Notes: a model not told the origin generated them from the letters alone. A stretch of 64,000 nucleotides of DNA from Cryptomeria japonica (GCF_030272615.1 NC_081405.1:572662252-572726251); one strand, 5' to 3'; positions 49,740 through 62,451 are shown, numbered from the stretch's first letter. A program made the numbers and translations.

Positions 49740-51109
49740 TGTAGTCACACAAATCTGTCCAACTTAATTAAATAAATATTCGCTATTTATTTGATTAAAA
49801 AAAAAATCCACTAGCCATCAGTTAATTAAATTAATATTTAATTAATTCATCTCCAAACATTCTCCTATCAATTAAATAAATTATTCAATTTTAATTAATT
49901 CATTAAATCAAATTCCAATCAATTAAATAAATAAAATCTATTTATTTAATTAAAATCCCATTTTCCTCTTTTAAATAAATTAAATAAAATATTTATTTAA
50001 ATCATTATCCCCCCCCGCTTGCATTTTCCTACAAATGCAACTTGCACACATTTATTGAAATAAATGAATTTTTATTTTAATAAAATCCTATTTTCCCTCA
50101 CCCACCAAATCCACTTGCAAAATCTAATCCCCTTCTAGATTCTTCTAACCCCTTCCTAATTAGCCTAATCCATCCCCTAATTATTGTCACATTCCTAAGC
50201 AAAATGGAGTCACTTCTCAAAGACTCCAAAGTCTTTGAAAAGCATTTAATGCTTTGTGTGTTCAACAAATTAACCCCCAAAGTCTTCCAAAACCACTAAT
50301 GGCTCTTACATGACCATTTATGGCTCTTACATAACCATTATGGTTATTTCAAACTTGTCTCCCCAAAACATTTATTGTTTTGACCATATTTATCCTTTTC
50401 ACATTTGCACAAGAATTTATCCATTGGATAAAAGCTTTATTCTTTGAATAAAGAGTTTATTCATTCAATTAACCTTGACTTTAACTCCCAAGGTCATATC
50501 AAACATTTAATGCTTATTCCCTCCCCTCTCAACCTATCTCACATTGACACTTGTCATCTTGGGATTGGGTTGAAAGCCCTCACATGGATTTGAAATCATT
50601 GTTGAGATTACTCAATCTCAACCATCCATTATTCCATTTTTCCTATAAATAGAGCCCATTTCTTCATAATCCAGATCCTGAAAACTTGTATGCATTTAAC
50701 CTATAGGCATTTTAGAGAGCATTTAGCATAGAAAACTCCTATATTGTCATTTTGGTTAAAATAAATCATTTTAGTATCAATAGCTTAATATTAGCTTCTT
50801 TACTTACATTTAGAGCAATATTTCAATCTCAATCCTCCATAAGCATCCATAGTGCAAAAAGCTGCTGAGAGCTACACTATTTTGGAACTTGGAGAGGAGA
50901 GGAATAAGGGAGAAGGAGCTAAGAGCATGCTAAGAGGCATTTGGAGATGCCTCATTATCTTTGTTTCATTTGTTAGATATATTAGCATGATTTTAACATC
51001 TCTTTTGATATGCCTGTTTAGATTAGCTTTTGGTTAACTAACACTAACGATTTTCTGGTTTCTTGTGTTGTTTGTCATTTGCTAACCTTGTCCATTTTGC
51101 AGAGCATCA
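49740..51109 (+). repeat. Solo LTR (1370 bp) in copia gag
   Basis: It starts TGTAGTCACACAAATC, ends GCAGAGCATCA and is flanked by CTTAG (49735-49739 and 51110-51114). A plus-strand TATA box, CTATAAATAG, lies at 50643-50652. AT palindromes cluster in its first 250 bp. It is the same family as 56874-58675. Confidence 0.92.
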
Positions 51110-51282
51110 CTTAGTATCTACATGATCCCAATACTAACTTCCCAGACTCTTGATGTAAATCTTCATTCTGTCGCTCCATATCCTATAGTTTTCTTTGTTG
51201 AACCTTAGACCTTCCTTCATCATCATGATCTAGCAGACATTTTCCTCAAGTTGTTAGACTTAGACCTTAGAGGACTTGAGAT
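51110..51282 (-). pseudogene. Copia gag N-terminal part
   Basis: The minus strand encodes KEGLRFNKENYRIWSDRMK and YWDHVDTK, typical for the start of copia gag; the reading continues at 49739 on the other side of the solo LTR. Early stops after the first ATG (51240) show decay. Confidence 0.75.
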
Positions 51283-51294
51283 GCTTTGATACCA
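51283..51294 (-). other. Primer binding site of the copia element
   Basis: Minus strand TGGTATCAAAGC, two bases inside the 5' LTR, complementary to the 3' end of initiator tRNA-Met with one mismatch (TGGTATCAGAGC). Confidence 0.85.
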
Positions 51295-52122
51295 ATTGAT
51301 GGTATGATGAAAGAATAAGTATCCGGTAGATTACTGAGAAGCGGGGGGGGGGGAGGAGGGGTGAATCAGTAAATAAAAAACTGATACAAACTTCCCAAAC
51401 TCAAACTCAAACATACAAAGTAAACTTATCAATGAAATACCATTGTCAAGATCAATACTCATAAGAATACTGGTTGACTGTTACAACAACTTAACAATAA
51501 ACAACATTTAACTTGTAAACATCCAAATGCTTTATCATATGCCAATGCTTCATTTCTCAATGCTTCCGGTTATCACGCCCTATCAGAAATAGTTAAGTAG
51601 TTAATCAAATCAACTATAAGATCATAACCACAAAAACATTCACCACATGACACAAGTATTTATATGTGGAAAACCCAAATAGGTAAAAACCATGGTGAGA
51701 TGGGACTCACAAGATAATATCTGAACTCTTCTGAAGTTCACCCTGTTAGGAGCCAAGCCTGTTAAAGCTTTTACAAAAGTCCTGTTAAGAACTGATCCTG
51801 TTAGGAATCACCCGGTTAAGGGATTGACTACAAATGCCTTGTTAGAAGCAAATACCCTATAAGGAGTAACCTCAGTAAAGGATTTGAAAATCCAATCTAA
51901 TAGACCACCTTGGTAGAGGATTTAATAAGTAACCAAGCTTGTTAGAGCTTACCCAATTAGGGGATTTCAATTATGCTGTAATTGTTAGAAAACAACAAGA
52001 GTTTCTTGATTTGTCTGAATAGCACTACACTTGCTTGATCAGATCCATTTAAGCTTCTATCTACCTTTACTCAAACTGCAGACTCATTCTTTGGTTTGGC
52101 AACCACACACTCAACTGATTTC

Positions 52123-54528
52123 TGTATGCGGGAAAAGCGGGTCGATAGAACTCAATATGTGAAAATATTGCCAAAGACTTGTCCACACACACACAGAGGA
52201 CTTCTTGGTGCAAGCTATGGAGTAATGAAGTATTACTCAGCTTCCCAAGGTGGGTCCCATGGTTCTCTATCTTACAATGTCCCTCAAACCAATGCTTTTG
52301 CTCTCAGATCACTGAGCAAAATGGTTTAGGGATGGCAAATGCAAGAACGAGAGATGCTTTGATAGATTTTATAATGAAATGCATCCTAAACTATGCATGA
52401 TTCTAGAAATGCAATAAACTAGATTATAAGATGACAAGATTAGTATAAATACTATCCTAACATGATATATTTAGTCTATGATTGAGCTAAATGATGAAGA
52501 AAATATTCTAAACATGCATATTTAGACTAATTCCTGATTTAAAAGAGGCTAAAATGATGAGCACAAAAATGATATATGAAAGCTTGAATGTATTTGAGCA
52601 TAAGTATGATACTACAAACTTGGAGGATGATTCAAAATGGAGGAATGATAGCTCTATTTATAGCAAAAACAGAGCAATGGATGGTCAGGATTGAAAGAGT
52701 TGATCAAGGGTTGAGTTTGAAAGTTGGGGATCTATGTTTGCAATTTGCACCAATGAAATGGTGACAAGTGTCAACATAGGGTTGGGTTGAGAGAAGGGGT
52801 TGGAGGCATTAAATGCCTGAGAAGACCTTATGGTTATCTAGAGGGTAAGGGTTAAGTCTAAGTTAAGATTACCCATTGGATTAAGAGTTAATCCCAGGAT
52901 AAACCCTTGTGCAAATGATTAAGAGATAATCATGGTCAAAGCATTAAAGGCTTGATGAGACCCTTGGGTTGGATGAAGGTTGAGTTAAAAGAAATTCTTT
53001 AACCATGTAAGAGGGTTTGAGTTAACCATTAATGGTTATGAAGACTTTGGGGATTTTAAGTGGTTGAAGACTTGAAGCCTTTAATGGTTATCAAAGACTT
53101 TGAGGATTTGAGAAGTGACTTCCCCTTGCTTAGGGATGTGACAAAGTTTAGAAGATGGGTTAGGCTAATTAGCAGCGATTAGAAGAGTCTAGAAGGGATT
53201 AGAAAGGGGTTTAGGAAGACAAGTGGGAGATGTAGGATTTTGCAAGTGGATGGAGGGATAATAGGATTTAATTGAAATAAAGTTAATTTAATTCAATTTG
53301 GTTGTAATTTGGAGAAATTAAATAAATTAGATTTATTCAATTTAGGATAACTATTTAATTAAATTTGAATTTAATTAAAAGTGGATAGGGGGAATTTAAT
53401 TGAATAAAATGATTTATTCATTAAATGGGTATAGTGAATTTAATTTAAATAAATTGAATAATTTACTTAATTAAATAGAGGAATGTGGATAATTTAATTA
53501 AATTGGTTTTAATTAAATAGAGAAATGAACATAAAATATTCATTTAGGAAAGTGGGCTCAATCAATATGGGTGATCGTTCATGAAAGTGCTCAGGAAGAG
53601 TGTCAAGTCTCCCATCGTTAGGTGCCTTAAAAAGGTTTTCACCCTTAGATGCATCCTTTATTTTTACTTTTTTGTGATCTAGAGCTGCCATTAACTGGTT
53701 TTCAGCATCAAATCTTTTACTTGGTTCATTTTTGCAACTGAGAGACTTGGCACTCCCTGGTTTGCAGACATTGTTACTTTGGGTGATCGTTCATGAAAGT
53801 GCTCAATCAATATGGGTGATCGTTCATATACTACCATCTGGTTTTGATATTGGAATGATGTTGGAAATCCATTCTTTATAATCAATGGGTCGGATGAATC
53901 CGACATCTAATAGTTTCTTTAGTTCAGTTTTGACCATGAGTGCCACCTGTGGATTCATCTTTTGTAGCTTTTGCTTGACTGGTTTAACTCCTGAAGAGAT
54001 GGACAAGTGATGCATGATTAAGTGTGGATCTACTCTGGGCATATCAGCATATGACCAAGCAAAGTTAATTTTTTGTTCTTTAAAGAAAATTATGAATGCA
54101 GATCTTTCTTCCTCTGTCAGAGATTCTGCAAGGTGTAGGTTTCTGACTACTTCTATGGTACCAATGTTGATTGATTGAGTGGGCTCAATCAATATGGGTG
54201 ATCGTTCATGAAAGTGCTTAGGAAGATTTTCAAGTCTCCCATCGTTAGGTGCCTTAAAAAGGTTTTCACCCTCAGATGCGTCCTTTATTTTTACTTTTTT
54301 GTGATCTAGAGCTGCCATTGACTGGTTTTCAGCATCAGATCTTTTACTTGGTTCATTTTTGCGACTGAGAGACTTGGCACTCCCTGATTTGCAGACATTG
54401 TTACTTTGTTCACTGGTAGAGCCTGTTTTCGGATTTACGGTACATAGGTAATGGATAATAGATTCATCATCTGGGAAAATTGGTATATCATGGATTTCAG
54501 GGTGATCGTTCATTTTTATACGTCTACA
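52123..54528 (-). mobile_element. Mosaic solo LTR of the element-B family
   Basis: ATTTC flanks both ends (52118-52122 and 54529-54533). The start TGTATGCGGG and end ACGTCTACA, plus 52123-53548, match the LTR of element B. Just before the end, about 0.96 kb of gag-pol-derived sequence is inserted in shuffled order. Without it the LTR would be about 1.45 kb. A TATA box (CTATTTATAG on the plus strand) is at about 52653. Confidence 0.9.
53549..54510 (-). pseudogene. Shuffled blocks of element-B-type coding sequence inside an LTR
   Basis: Block 1 (53554-53778) matches 37643-37872 of element B; a short repeat of 37649-37682 follows; block 2 (about 53827-54500) matches 37290-37960. They encode the linker before RT and the start of RT (KVKIKDAS, INFAWSYADMP, KMNPQVALMVKTELKKLL). 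Every block border falls at the same word, TGATCGTTCAT (near 53570, 53779, 53815, 54199 and 54501). One open frame of 282 codons runs through 54672-53827. Confidence 0.88.
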
Positions 54529-55748
54529 ATTTCTACCAACTCTTTCCAACACTAAACAAAACAACTTCATCGACCTTAAATACAAATCAATTAGGTCGGT
54601 AACACAACAAAAATGTAATCCTCTCATCAATATTACAAACAAGTCGGTACAAGTATGACCATTGGATTTCATAGCAATCTCTACACATCAATCAAGAAAA
54701 CCTCAACTGCTCCTTGATCACCACTTCATCGAGCTCAGTAACTCATCACGCACTTTGCATTAGATGAAATACACTTTGCTCATTCCTTAGACAAACAAAC
54801 AAACAAGCATGCCAAAACAATTGACCTTGTCTTCATACAATGACCATACGTGTCACCATCATTACCACTCAACATCAGATCATAAACTGACATAACCAAT
54901 TAAACAACCTTAATCGGTTAGGGTTTAACAAAAACAATTGGTAGGGTTTACCGGTTACATAACATAGAAAGGGTTTAACCTTTTACTCCAATTATCGGTT
55001 CAATTCACAAACTTACATATCGGTTTACAATATCCTTCATAAAGCTCTTCCTATCGTTACAAGACAATATCACCAATAACAACAACACCAGCAATATCAT
55101 TACTGGTTCAATCGACATCAATGACAACATTACATATCATTAATGCAATCTTCATGCAAATGCCAACAAGATCAATCAATCAAAGAAAACCAAAACCAAA
55201 CACGATATTGAAAGAGTTACCCTGCTAGTGGGATGATACAAAAGAAAATTGAGAATGATCCTTCAAAATTGACTGGTTACTAAAAGAGAGGAGAAGATTA
55301 ATACCCTAAACAACTTCCAAAAGAATTTTCAAAGAGTATAATAATTTCCACTGATTGATGATGTGTAATAGGTCAGACAAACCCTATATTTATAAATTAT
55401 AAGACAAAGTTCGTATTCATGCATGAAGGATGCATGATATTATTTTAATTAAAAATAAATAAGAAATATAAAATTTAGCTAATTATAATTATATGTGCAT
55501 GAATTTTAATAGAATGAACTTATTAATAAAAAGTATTTGTAGTAATTTTATCTTCGAATGCATGCTAAGTTTTAGTTTTGGAAAATAGATCTCTTATCCT
55601 TTATTAATTCTCACATGATTATATTTTTGCTTTATCCAATTGTTACTTTGCATGTTAATATTACAATTTCCTCAAACTTATTAAAAATTATTATATTTTC
55701 TTACTCATGCATGTAATATTGTAATTTACAATCTCGAATTGATTTTAT

Positions 55749-55771
55749 TTATTATTATTATTATTATTATA
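55749..55771. repeat. (ATT)n microsatellite
   Basis: About seven to eight ATT units. Confidence 0.9.
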
Positions 55772-56375
55772 TTTATATTTTTTAATAACTCAACCTTCAA
55801 ATAAATTAATTAATATATTTTATTTATTTATACTACATTTGGCCTCTATATATATATCCACGCATACAATTTATAATTAAAAAATTCGTAAGTTACAAAT
55901 CTTGATTTTTTAATTATATTTTAACCATTTAATTCTTTAAATAATTTATTTTATCTATTGATTTATTTTATTTTATTTTAAGGTGAAAGTGGCAAGCCAC
56001 TAATATATTAATAATATTAATAAAACTGATGCAAGGGCTCTTGGAGGAAAGAACCAGCAAGAAAACCTCCATTCCTAGCCCGAAAATGCAAATAACATTA
56101 TGATAGAAAAGATAAAAATCCCTCGCCCCCCACCGTTACCCCCCAATTACATGTATGTAAAATAGGTACATCAAAACTTGCTACATACGTAAAAAATGCT
56201 GATGCAGTTATAGTCATGGACTCATGCCAATGTCATAAACACATGTTTTAAACCGCAACATCTAACTCTTCGCTTATCATCCTTACCAGTCACTTGAGCA
56301 TCACACAATTCCTGTTTGCCGGTTCACTATCTCCTTTATCGGTTAACTGTATATTTGACTCTGCTACCAATAGGG

Positions 56376-56526
56376 CTATACCGGTTGGGCTACACCGATT
56401 AGGCTTACACCAGTTAGGCTCTACTAGTTGGGCTACACCGGTTAGGCTATACCAGTTAGGCTATACCCGTTATTGGTTAGGCAAAACCGGTTGGGAAACA
56501 ACGATTGGGCTATAGTGGTTGGGCTA
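56376..56526. repeat. Minisatellite, unit 14-15 bp (ACCGGTTGGGCTAT)
   Basis: About ten imperfect copies; one is stretched to 21 bp. Each copy centres on the palindrome ACCGGT or a one-base variant. Confidence 0.85.
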
Positions 56527-56873
56527 TATCAACAACAAAAAATAGGGCACTTAATAGTCTGAAAAATTGCCCCTTAATCTTCTGAAGAGGGCCTGGTCAA
56601 AAGGAAGGATTAGCAACACAAAAATGATTAGGATGGAGTAAAGCCTTCAAAAAAATAAAGCAGTGTGACCTTTGAAGAGCACTATGTATTAAGGGCCAAA
56701 ATATTTGAAGCAAAATTGAGCAAAACCTGCACAAACTCGAATGATATTTCTTGCATAACCATCTAAATCTTCACTGAGTATCATCACCCATTAATGCCAA
56801 GAAGAGATAGTATCAAAATTGTAAAGACGAAAGCAAAATTTGGAGACTAGGGCAACTATTCTTCCATAGGTTG

Positions 56874-58675
56874 TGTAGTCACATAAATCTGTCCACTTAA
56901 TTAAATGAATACTTAGTATTTATTTGATTATTTAACCATCAATTAATAATTAATTAAATTAATATTTAATTAATTCATCTTAACCCTCTTCTCCTATTAA
57001 TTAAATAAATTATTCAATTTATTTGATTTAATTCACTTAACCAAATTCAGACCATTAATTAAATAAATAAATCATATTTATTTAATTAAATACTCTCTCA
57101 CATTTAAATAAATTAATATTTATTTAAATCCCCCAAAATCCCACCTCTCACATTTAAATAAATTAACATTTATTTAAATCACCTTTATCCTCTACCCACT
57201 TGTATTTTCCTACAAAAGCAAGTTGCACAATTATTTTAAATAAATAATTTATTTAAAATCACCTTTATCCTCCACCCACTTGTATTTTCCTACAAAAGCA
57301 AGTTGCACAACTATTTTAAATAAATTATTTATTTAAAATCCTATTTATCCTCACCCACTTGAAACCTTTAATGGTTTCCCTTAAAGTATTCAAACTTGAT
57401 GGCTTTAAAGTCTTCAAACTTGATGGCTTCCTTCTATAGTCTTCTTAAGACTTTAATGGTTTTCCTTAAAGTCTTCAAGCCTTTAATGGCTTCCCTCAAA
57501 GTCTTCAAGCATTTTAATGCTTTATCTTCATTTTTCTCATTTAAATAAATTAATATTTATTTGAATATTTATCCAAATGCAAATTACACCATTTAATTGA
57601 AATAAATGATTTTATTTTAATTGAAAATACCAAAATTTCTCCCACTTGCATTTTCCTACAAAATCCACTTGCATGCCTAAACCCCTTCTAGAATTTTCTA
57701 ATCACTTCTAAATAACCTAACCCCTTCTCTAAACTTTGTCACATTCCTAAGCAAAAGGGAAGTCACTTCTCAAACCCTCAAAGTCTTTGATAACCATTAA
57801 AGGCTTTCAACCTTCAACCACTAAATGGCTCAAAGTCTTTGATAACCATTGAAGGCTTTCAACCTTCAACCACTTAATCCCCAAAGTCTCCAATAACCAT
57901 TAATGGTTACCTCAAACCCTCCCACATGGTTAAAACATTTGTTTTGACTCAACCTCTACCCAACCCAAAGGTCTCATCAGGCCATTAATGCTTTGACCAT
58001 GATTATCTCTTAAACATTTGCACAAAGGTTTATCCTTGGATTAACTCTTAATCCAGTGGATAATCTTAATTTGGACTTGACCCTTAGCCTCTAGATAACC
58101 ATGAGGTCTTCTCAGGCCTTTAATGCCTCCAACCTCTTCTCTCAACCCAATCCTATGTTGACACTTGTCACCATTTTATTGGTGCCAATTGTGCACATGG
58201 ATCCCCAACTTTCAAACTTGGCCCTTGATTAAACCATTCAATCTTAACCTTTCATTTCCCCATTTCTTCTATAAATAGAACCCTTCTCCTCAAGCAAAAA
58301 GGAAGCATTTTAGAGTATTGTTGTTATACTGGCATTAGCATAGAGCTTTCTCATAGCATCACTATCTACACTTGCATAGCATTTGCTTATCATATTCAAC
58401 CATCTTGAATCTCCATATGGCATCCATGGATAGTGCTAAAAGCTGAGAGCTACACTCATTTGGGACTTGGAGAGGAGAGGAACAAGGGAGGAGCAACTAT
58501 GAGCATCTTGATTAGCTATTTTATTCTATGTTTATATGCTTTATATTTCATGCTTAATATCTCTCTTGATATGCCTGTTTAGGATAATCTTTTGTTGCTA
58601 ACACTAACGTTTGTTTCTTGTGCTCTTGTGTGTGTTGCCATCAAACAGTTTTCTAATCCTTTTTGCAGAGCATCA
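56874..58675 (+). repeat. Solo LTR (1802 bp), same family as 49740-51109
   Basis: It starts TGTAGTCACATAAATC, ends GCAGAGCATCA and is flanked by GGTTG (56869-56873 and 58676-58680). A plus-strand TATA box, CTATAAATAG, lies at 58269-58278. It is longer than its relative partly because of an internal tandem duplication of about 88 bp (57180-57345). Confidence 0.92.
57180..57345. repeat. Tandem duplication inside the solo LTR
   Basis: Two adjacent copies of about 88 bp, each with CCCACTTGTATTTTCC followed by AAAAGCAAGTTGCACAA. A partial third copy follows. Confidence 0.8.
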
Positions 58676-58680
58676 GGTTG

Positions 58681-59436
58681 TACACGTGATTCTTCACTAG
58701 CTTCATTCAAGCTCAGGTTCTGAAAATGGAGAATAGGGATTTCTGAATTCAACTGTGACAAATTCAGAGTGAATTGAGACAAAGATTGCCTTTCAGGTAA
58801 ACCTAGGTGATTGGTGTTACTTTGCAACCAAGTGTGAACATCTGAACCTGAGATTGCTGGTGGGCTAGGGACATTGTGGTCATGCCCCATGATCACAAGG
58901 AGAGCATGCAACTTTGAGTATATCCTGCTTCTTGTTTTAGAATCAAGACCTCTGCCCATATTTCAAACTGCTTGTTGAAATGGATGAACTGAAAGTAAGT
59001 CCAATGAGTGCTTAATACTATCATAAATGATGATAGAGTCATCTCAACTCTGCAAGTAATATCTCGGGAAGAGACCACCAATATTTTCTTTACCATTCTA
59101 AAGATCATATTTCTGAACAACAGAAATTAATTTATTACCCAATGTGAACTCAGGTTTCACGACCTTACTTGCAATACTCTGTAAAATGCTCCAAGATTGA
59201 AGTAAGTCCAAGGTGTTAGACAGTATTATGGAGACTAGCTACGATGGAAATATGATTCTTTTCTCCTGCGGGTACGACACTTCTTCACCAATAATTTTCT
59301 TTATACATCTTCTGCAATGTTGACACTGAACGTTAAAACCATGACCAAGTTGAGAGTCAAAAATATGACCATCAAAAGGTATTTCCCAATCTTCAACCTG
59401 CAAGAAAACTGTATAACTTCTAGGTCGATAGTCCAT
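58681..59436 (-). pseudogene. Unrecognised, possibly genic sequence
   Basis: Three minus-strand open stretches (59436-59239, 59120-58893, 58959-58681) have compositions unlike the surrounding transposons. The first begins MDYRPRSYTV and has a CQHCRRC cysteine cluster and an intron-acceptor-like TTTTCTTGCAG at about 59398. The third reads VPSPPAISGSDVHTWLQ and runs into the solo LTR. Reading frames change between them, compatible with exons or with decay. I do not recognise a family. It could be a broken host gene or an old transposon. Confidence 0.3.
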
Positions 59437-59789
59437 AGTTGAAAGGAATTCACTGAAAATACAAGTCGTCGGAGCTAGCGGAGGATGAAACCGAGCTCAA
59501 CGAGTGCACTGCAAAGAGTTCTCGAGCACGATAATCAAAATTTAAAAGAAGAAACACACCACTAGAAGTCATGTGACACACGCTTAACCTGTAACACATG
59601 ATAGTATACACATGCGAAGTACAGAGTAAAATGAATGCTATTAATAATTAGAGAAAATGGGAGAAAAATCCTTTAATTGTCATGATTAGCAGCCCATTTG
59701 AGTGAATGACAATATGCACTTTTGGCCTTATACTTCAACTACCATGCCTTGCTCATGCAAAAAAGATCTGAGTGATCATTAAAGATTGA
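59437..59789. other. Short spacer, nothing recognised
   Basis: No repeat border or domain is visible here. Confidence 0.4.
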
Positions 59790-62451
59790 TGTGCATATGT
59801 GCAACCTTAGGTTTGTTCATTAATGGTTATCTCCGCTAGCTGAGGAAAGTCTACCAAATTGAGCCCCAATCTGGATGAGTCTAAATTAATGTTATCACAT
59901 CCCAAGTTTGCTAAAAAATCCACTGCTTTATTTCCCTCTCTCAAAGTATGAGAAATTAAGTGATCATGAAATGTGTCAATGAGAGACTATATTTGTTTTA
60001 AAATATATGCTATTTTTCAATTTGACAATGTTTTCTTGATGTAGGCATTAATAATAACACTTGAGTCTCCTTCGATATGAATTTTTGAAAGGCCCAATTT
60101 TTTGGCTAATGATAAGCCAATCAATAGAGCATATGCTTCTGCAACATTGTTTGTGCCAGGGGGAATAAAAGAGGTTTTAAAAGCTGCCAACTTACCTGAA
60201 TGATCCCTAATGCAAACACCAATACCTGACTTACCCGGGTTACCTCTTGAGGAACCATCAAAGTTAATCTTCACATAACCAATGGGTGGTGGCTGCCATT
60301 TGACATTTGCTTTGTCAATAGATTGATGACTGTAATTCTTACAAGCAGGGGGAGATGGAGCAACCAATCGATGGCAATTCCTAATCATTGATCCATCCCA
60401 AGAAGAGAAGAGGATATTACTCTTAATTTTTTTGTTGATGAAGGCATTGGATACTTCTGAAATAGACTTATCTATTCCATCCAAAACTTCATGAAGCGGG
60501 GAGGTATTCTGTCTAAAAATTCATTTATTTCTTTCCCACCAGATTGACCAAAATATTATTGTAGGGGCACATCTCCATATACATGCAAACATTGAAGTGG
60601 GAAAAAGCATTGGCCAAGACTGAGACAAATCCCAAAGTGTGAATGGCAAAGACATTGAAATATTGAGCTTCTTCATGATGAAGATCCAAAACTGTTGAGC
60701 AAAAGAGCAGTTGAGAAGAAAATGGTCAACTATCTTAATGTCTTCATTGCATAATACACATCGAAAAGATTGGGCAATTTGCAGTTTCTCCAATTTATCA
60801 CTAGTCAATATTTTCCTATGCAATGCCAGCCATGCAAAACAACCTACCTTAGGTAAGACAACACTATTCCAGCAAAAAAAGAATGCTCTGTGTTTGAGAT
60901 TTTGGTTTTGAATTTGTTGAACTGCTCTATATCCCGTCTTGATTGTGTATGAGTAATCCTTTGAAGGAGCCCATATTAACTTGTCCTTATCCTTTGATAA
61001 ACAGACTACCCTATTCAAGAGTGTATGATGGAAGATAAATTTGAGATCTGCAGCTATAGGGAAGTCTGATACTTATTTCCAGATGACCTTTCTCAAGAAA
61101 AGTTCTACTACACTAACATAGTTAATGAGTTTAGAGCCCTAACAACTAATTGTCAATTGCATTACCTCTTTCAGATCCTCATTTTGGCTTAAGGGTGGGA
61201 GACCATTCTAGGAGTCTTCCCAGAAATGAATGCTCTCCCCATTATGCACTTCCCAGGAGACATAGTTAGATATCACCTCTCTAGATGAGATCATGAAATT
61301 CCATATTGCTGAACCCCTGGATGGATCCAGGATTGTAATAATCCTAAGTGAGTTAGGCGAATTAAGATACCTTTTTTGCATAATTTTGCACCACTTTTTT
61401 TGAGGCTGACTATAAATTTACCAAATGAGTTTTCCCCGAAATGCTTTGTTTCTTATTGATAAATCATGCATTCCTACCCTGCCCACATCTTTGGTAAGGG
61501 ACATGTTTTTTAAGGAGATCAAAGGAATATTTTTTGATCATTCATGTTTTCTTTCCATAGGAATTCTCTGATTAATTTCTCATTTTGTTGGACAACAGAA
61601 AAGGGGGCTTTCAACACTGAAATGTGGTAATTAGGAATAGCAGTAAGAATAGTTTTAATGAGAAATATCCTTCTTGAAAGAGACAACCACCTATCTTTCA
61701 ATGCTGAAACCCTACTTTTAATTTTGTCAATGATATTTTTCCAATAATTAGCCTTATTAGAGCCCACAAAGAGAGGAATGCTAAGATAAGTAGAAGGAAG
61801 TCCTTCTAATGAGAATCTCAAAATCTTGACAATCCTCTTTGATATCACAACATTAACATTAAATAAAAAGATCATGGACTTTTGTGCATTAATCTTTTGA
61901 CCTGAGACTGAAGTATATAGGTCTAGGGTTGTCTTAATTTGCTTAGCTTCTTGAACATTTACTTTACCAAATAGGAGAGTGTCATCTGCAAACAAGGAAT
62001 GGGTGACTGATATGGAGGTGCTCGTTATAATTGTTCCTTGCCAAAGCCCTTGTTCATGCCTAAGGGAAATTATCTGACTGAATTCTTCTGCCATGATGAT
62101 GAATAAGGCTGGGGATAATGGATCTCCTTGCCTACACCTTGAGAAGATGGAAAAAAACCAGCAGGGACGCCATTTATAATGACCAAAAAAGGCACCAGAA
62201 ATGCATGCTTTGATCCACTTGCACCACTTGTCAGCAAATCCAAACTTTTGGATAACTTTGAAAAGAAAAGACCATTTAACTTTATCGTAAGCTTTCATAA
62301 CGTCTACCTGGATTACAAATAAGATGTCTGCTGTTCATTAATGGAATGAATAACTTCATGTGCAACAAGTGCTCCTTCCATAGCCTCTCTCCGTGGTACA
62401 AATCCACCTTGTTCGGGGGAGACAATTTTGGTGATTATGTGTTGAAGTCTC
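59790..62451 (-). pseudogene. LINE (L1-type) ORF2 fragment with RNase H
   Basis: In coding order from the right: the RT segment GFVPRREAMEGALVAHEVIH (62400-62340), KAYDKVKWSFLF, the GDPLSPALF block, the FADD active site (near 61987), the SLEGLPSTYLSIPL block, then the cysteine-containing zf-RVT region (61018-60521: CWNS, CVLCNEDIKIVDHFLLNC) and a C-terminal RNase H (60484-59890) with all four acidic positions: FDGSSRGNPG, NNVAEAYAL, IEGDSS and AVDFLANLG. An RNase H after zf-RVT is typical for a large group of plant L1 elements. Scattered stops and frameshifts make it non-functional. The endonuclease half is missing from view because element C inserted at 62452. No poly(A) tail was seen at the left end. 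Confidence 0.88.

Larger units (their letters stand above)
25612..55168 (-). mobile_element. Complete but interrupted Ty1/copia retrotransposon
   Basis: AGATC lies immediately outside both ends (25607-25611 and 55169-55173). Both LTRs are present, with a polypurine tract inside the left one and a primer site for initiator tRNA-Met inside the right one, so the element reads right to left. Coding order is the copia order: gag, protease, integrase, RT, RNase H. Four later insertions, each with its own target duplication, expand it to 29.6 kb: 29670-46810, 46846-48036, 49740-51109 and 52123-54528. Confidence 0.92.
51297..55168 (-). repeat. 5' LTR of the copia element, interrupted
   Basis: It is aligned along its whole length with 25612-27065, apart from the 2.4-kb insertion at 52123-54528. 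The two LTRs differ clearly more than those of element B, so the copia is the older insertion. AGATC follows at 55169. Confidence 0.92.
55174..56868. other. AT-rich intergenic stretch with two short repeats
   Basis: There is no domain on either strand. It contains an ATT microsatellite (55749-55771) and an ACCGGTT minisatellite (56376-56526). Confidence 0.5.
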
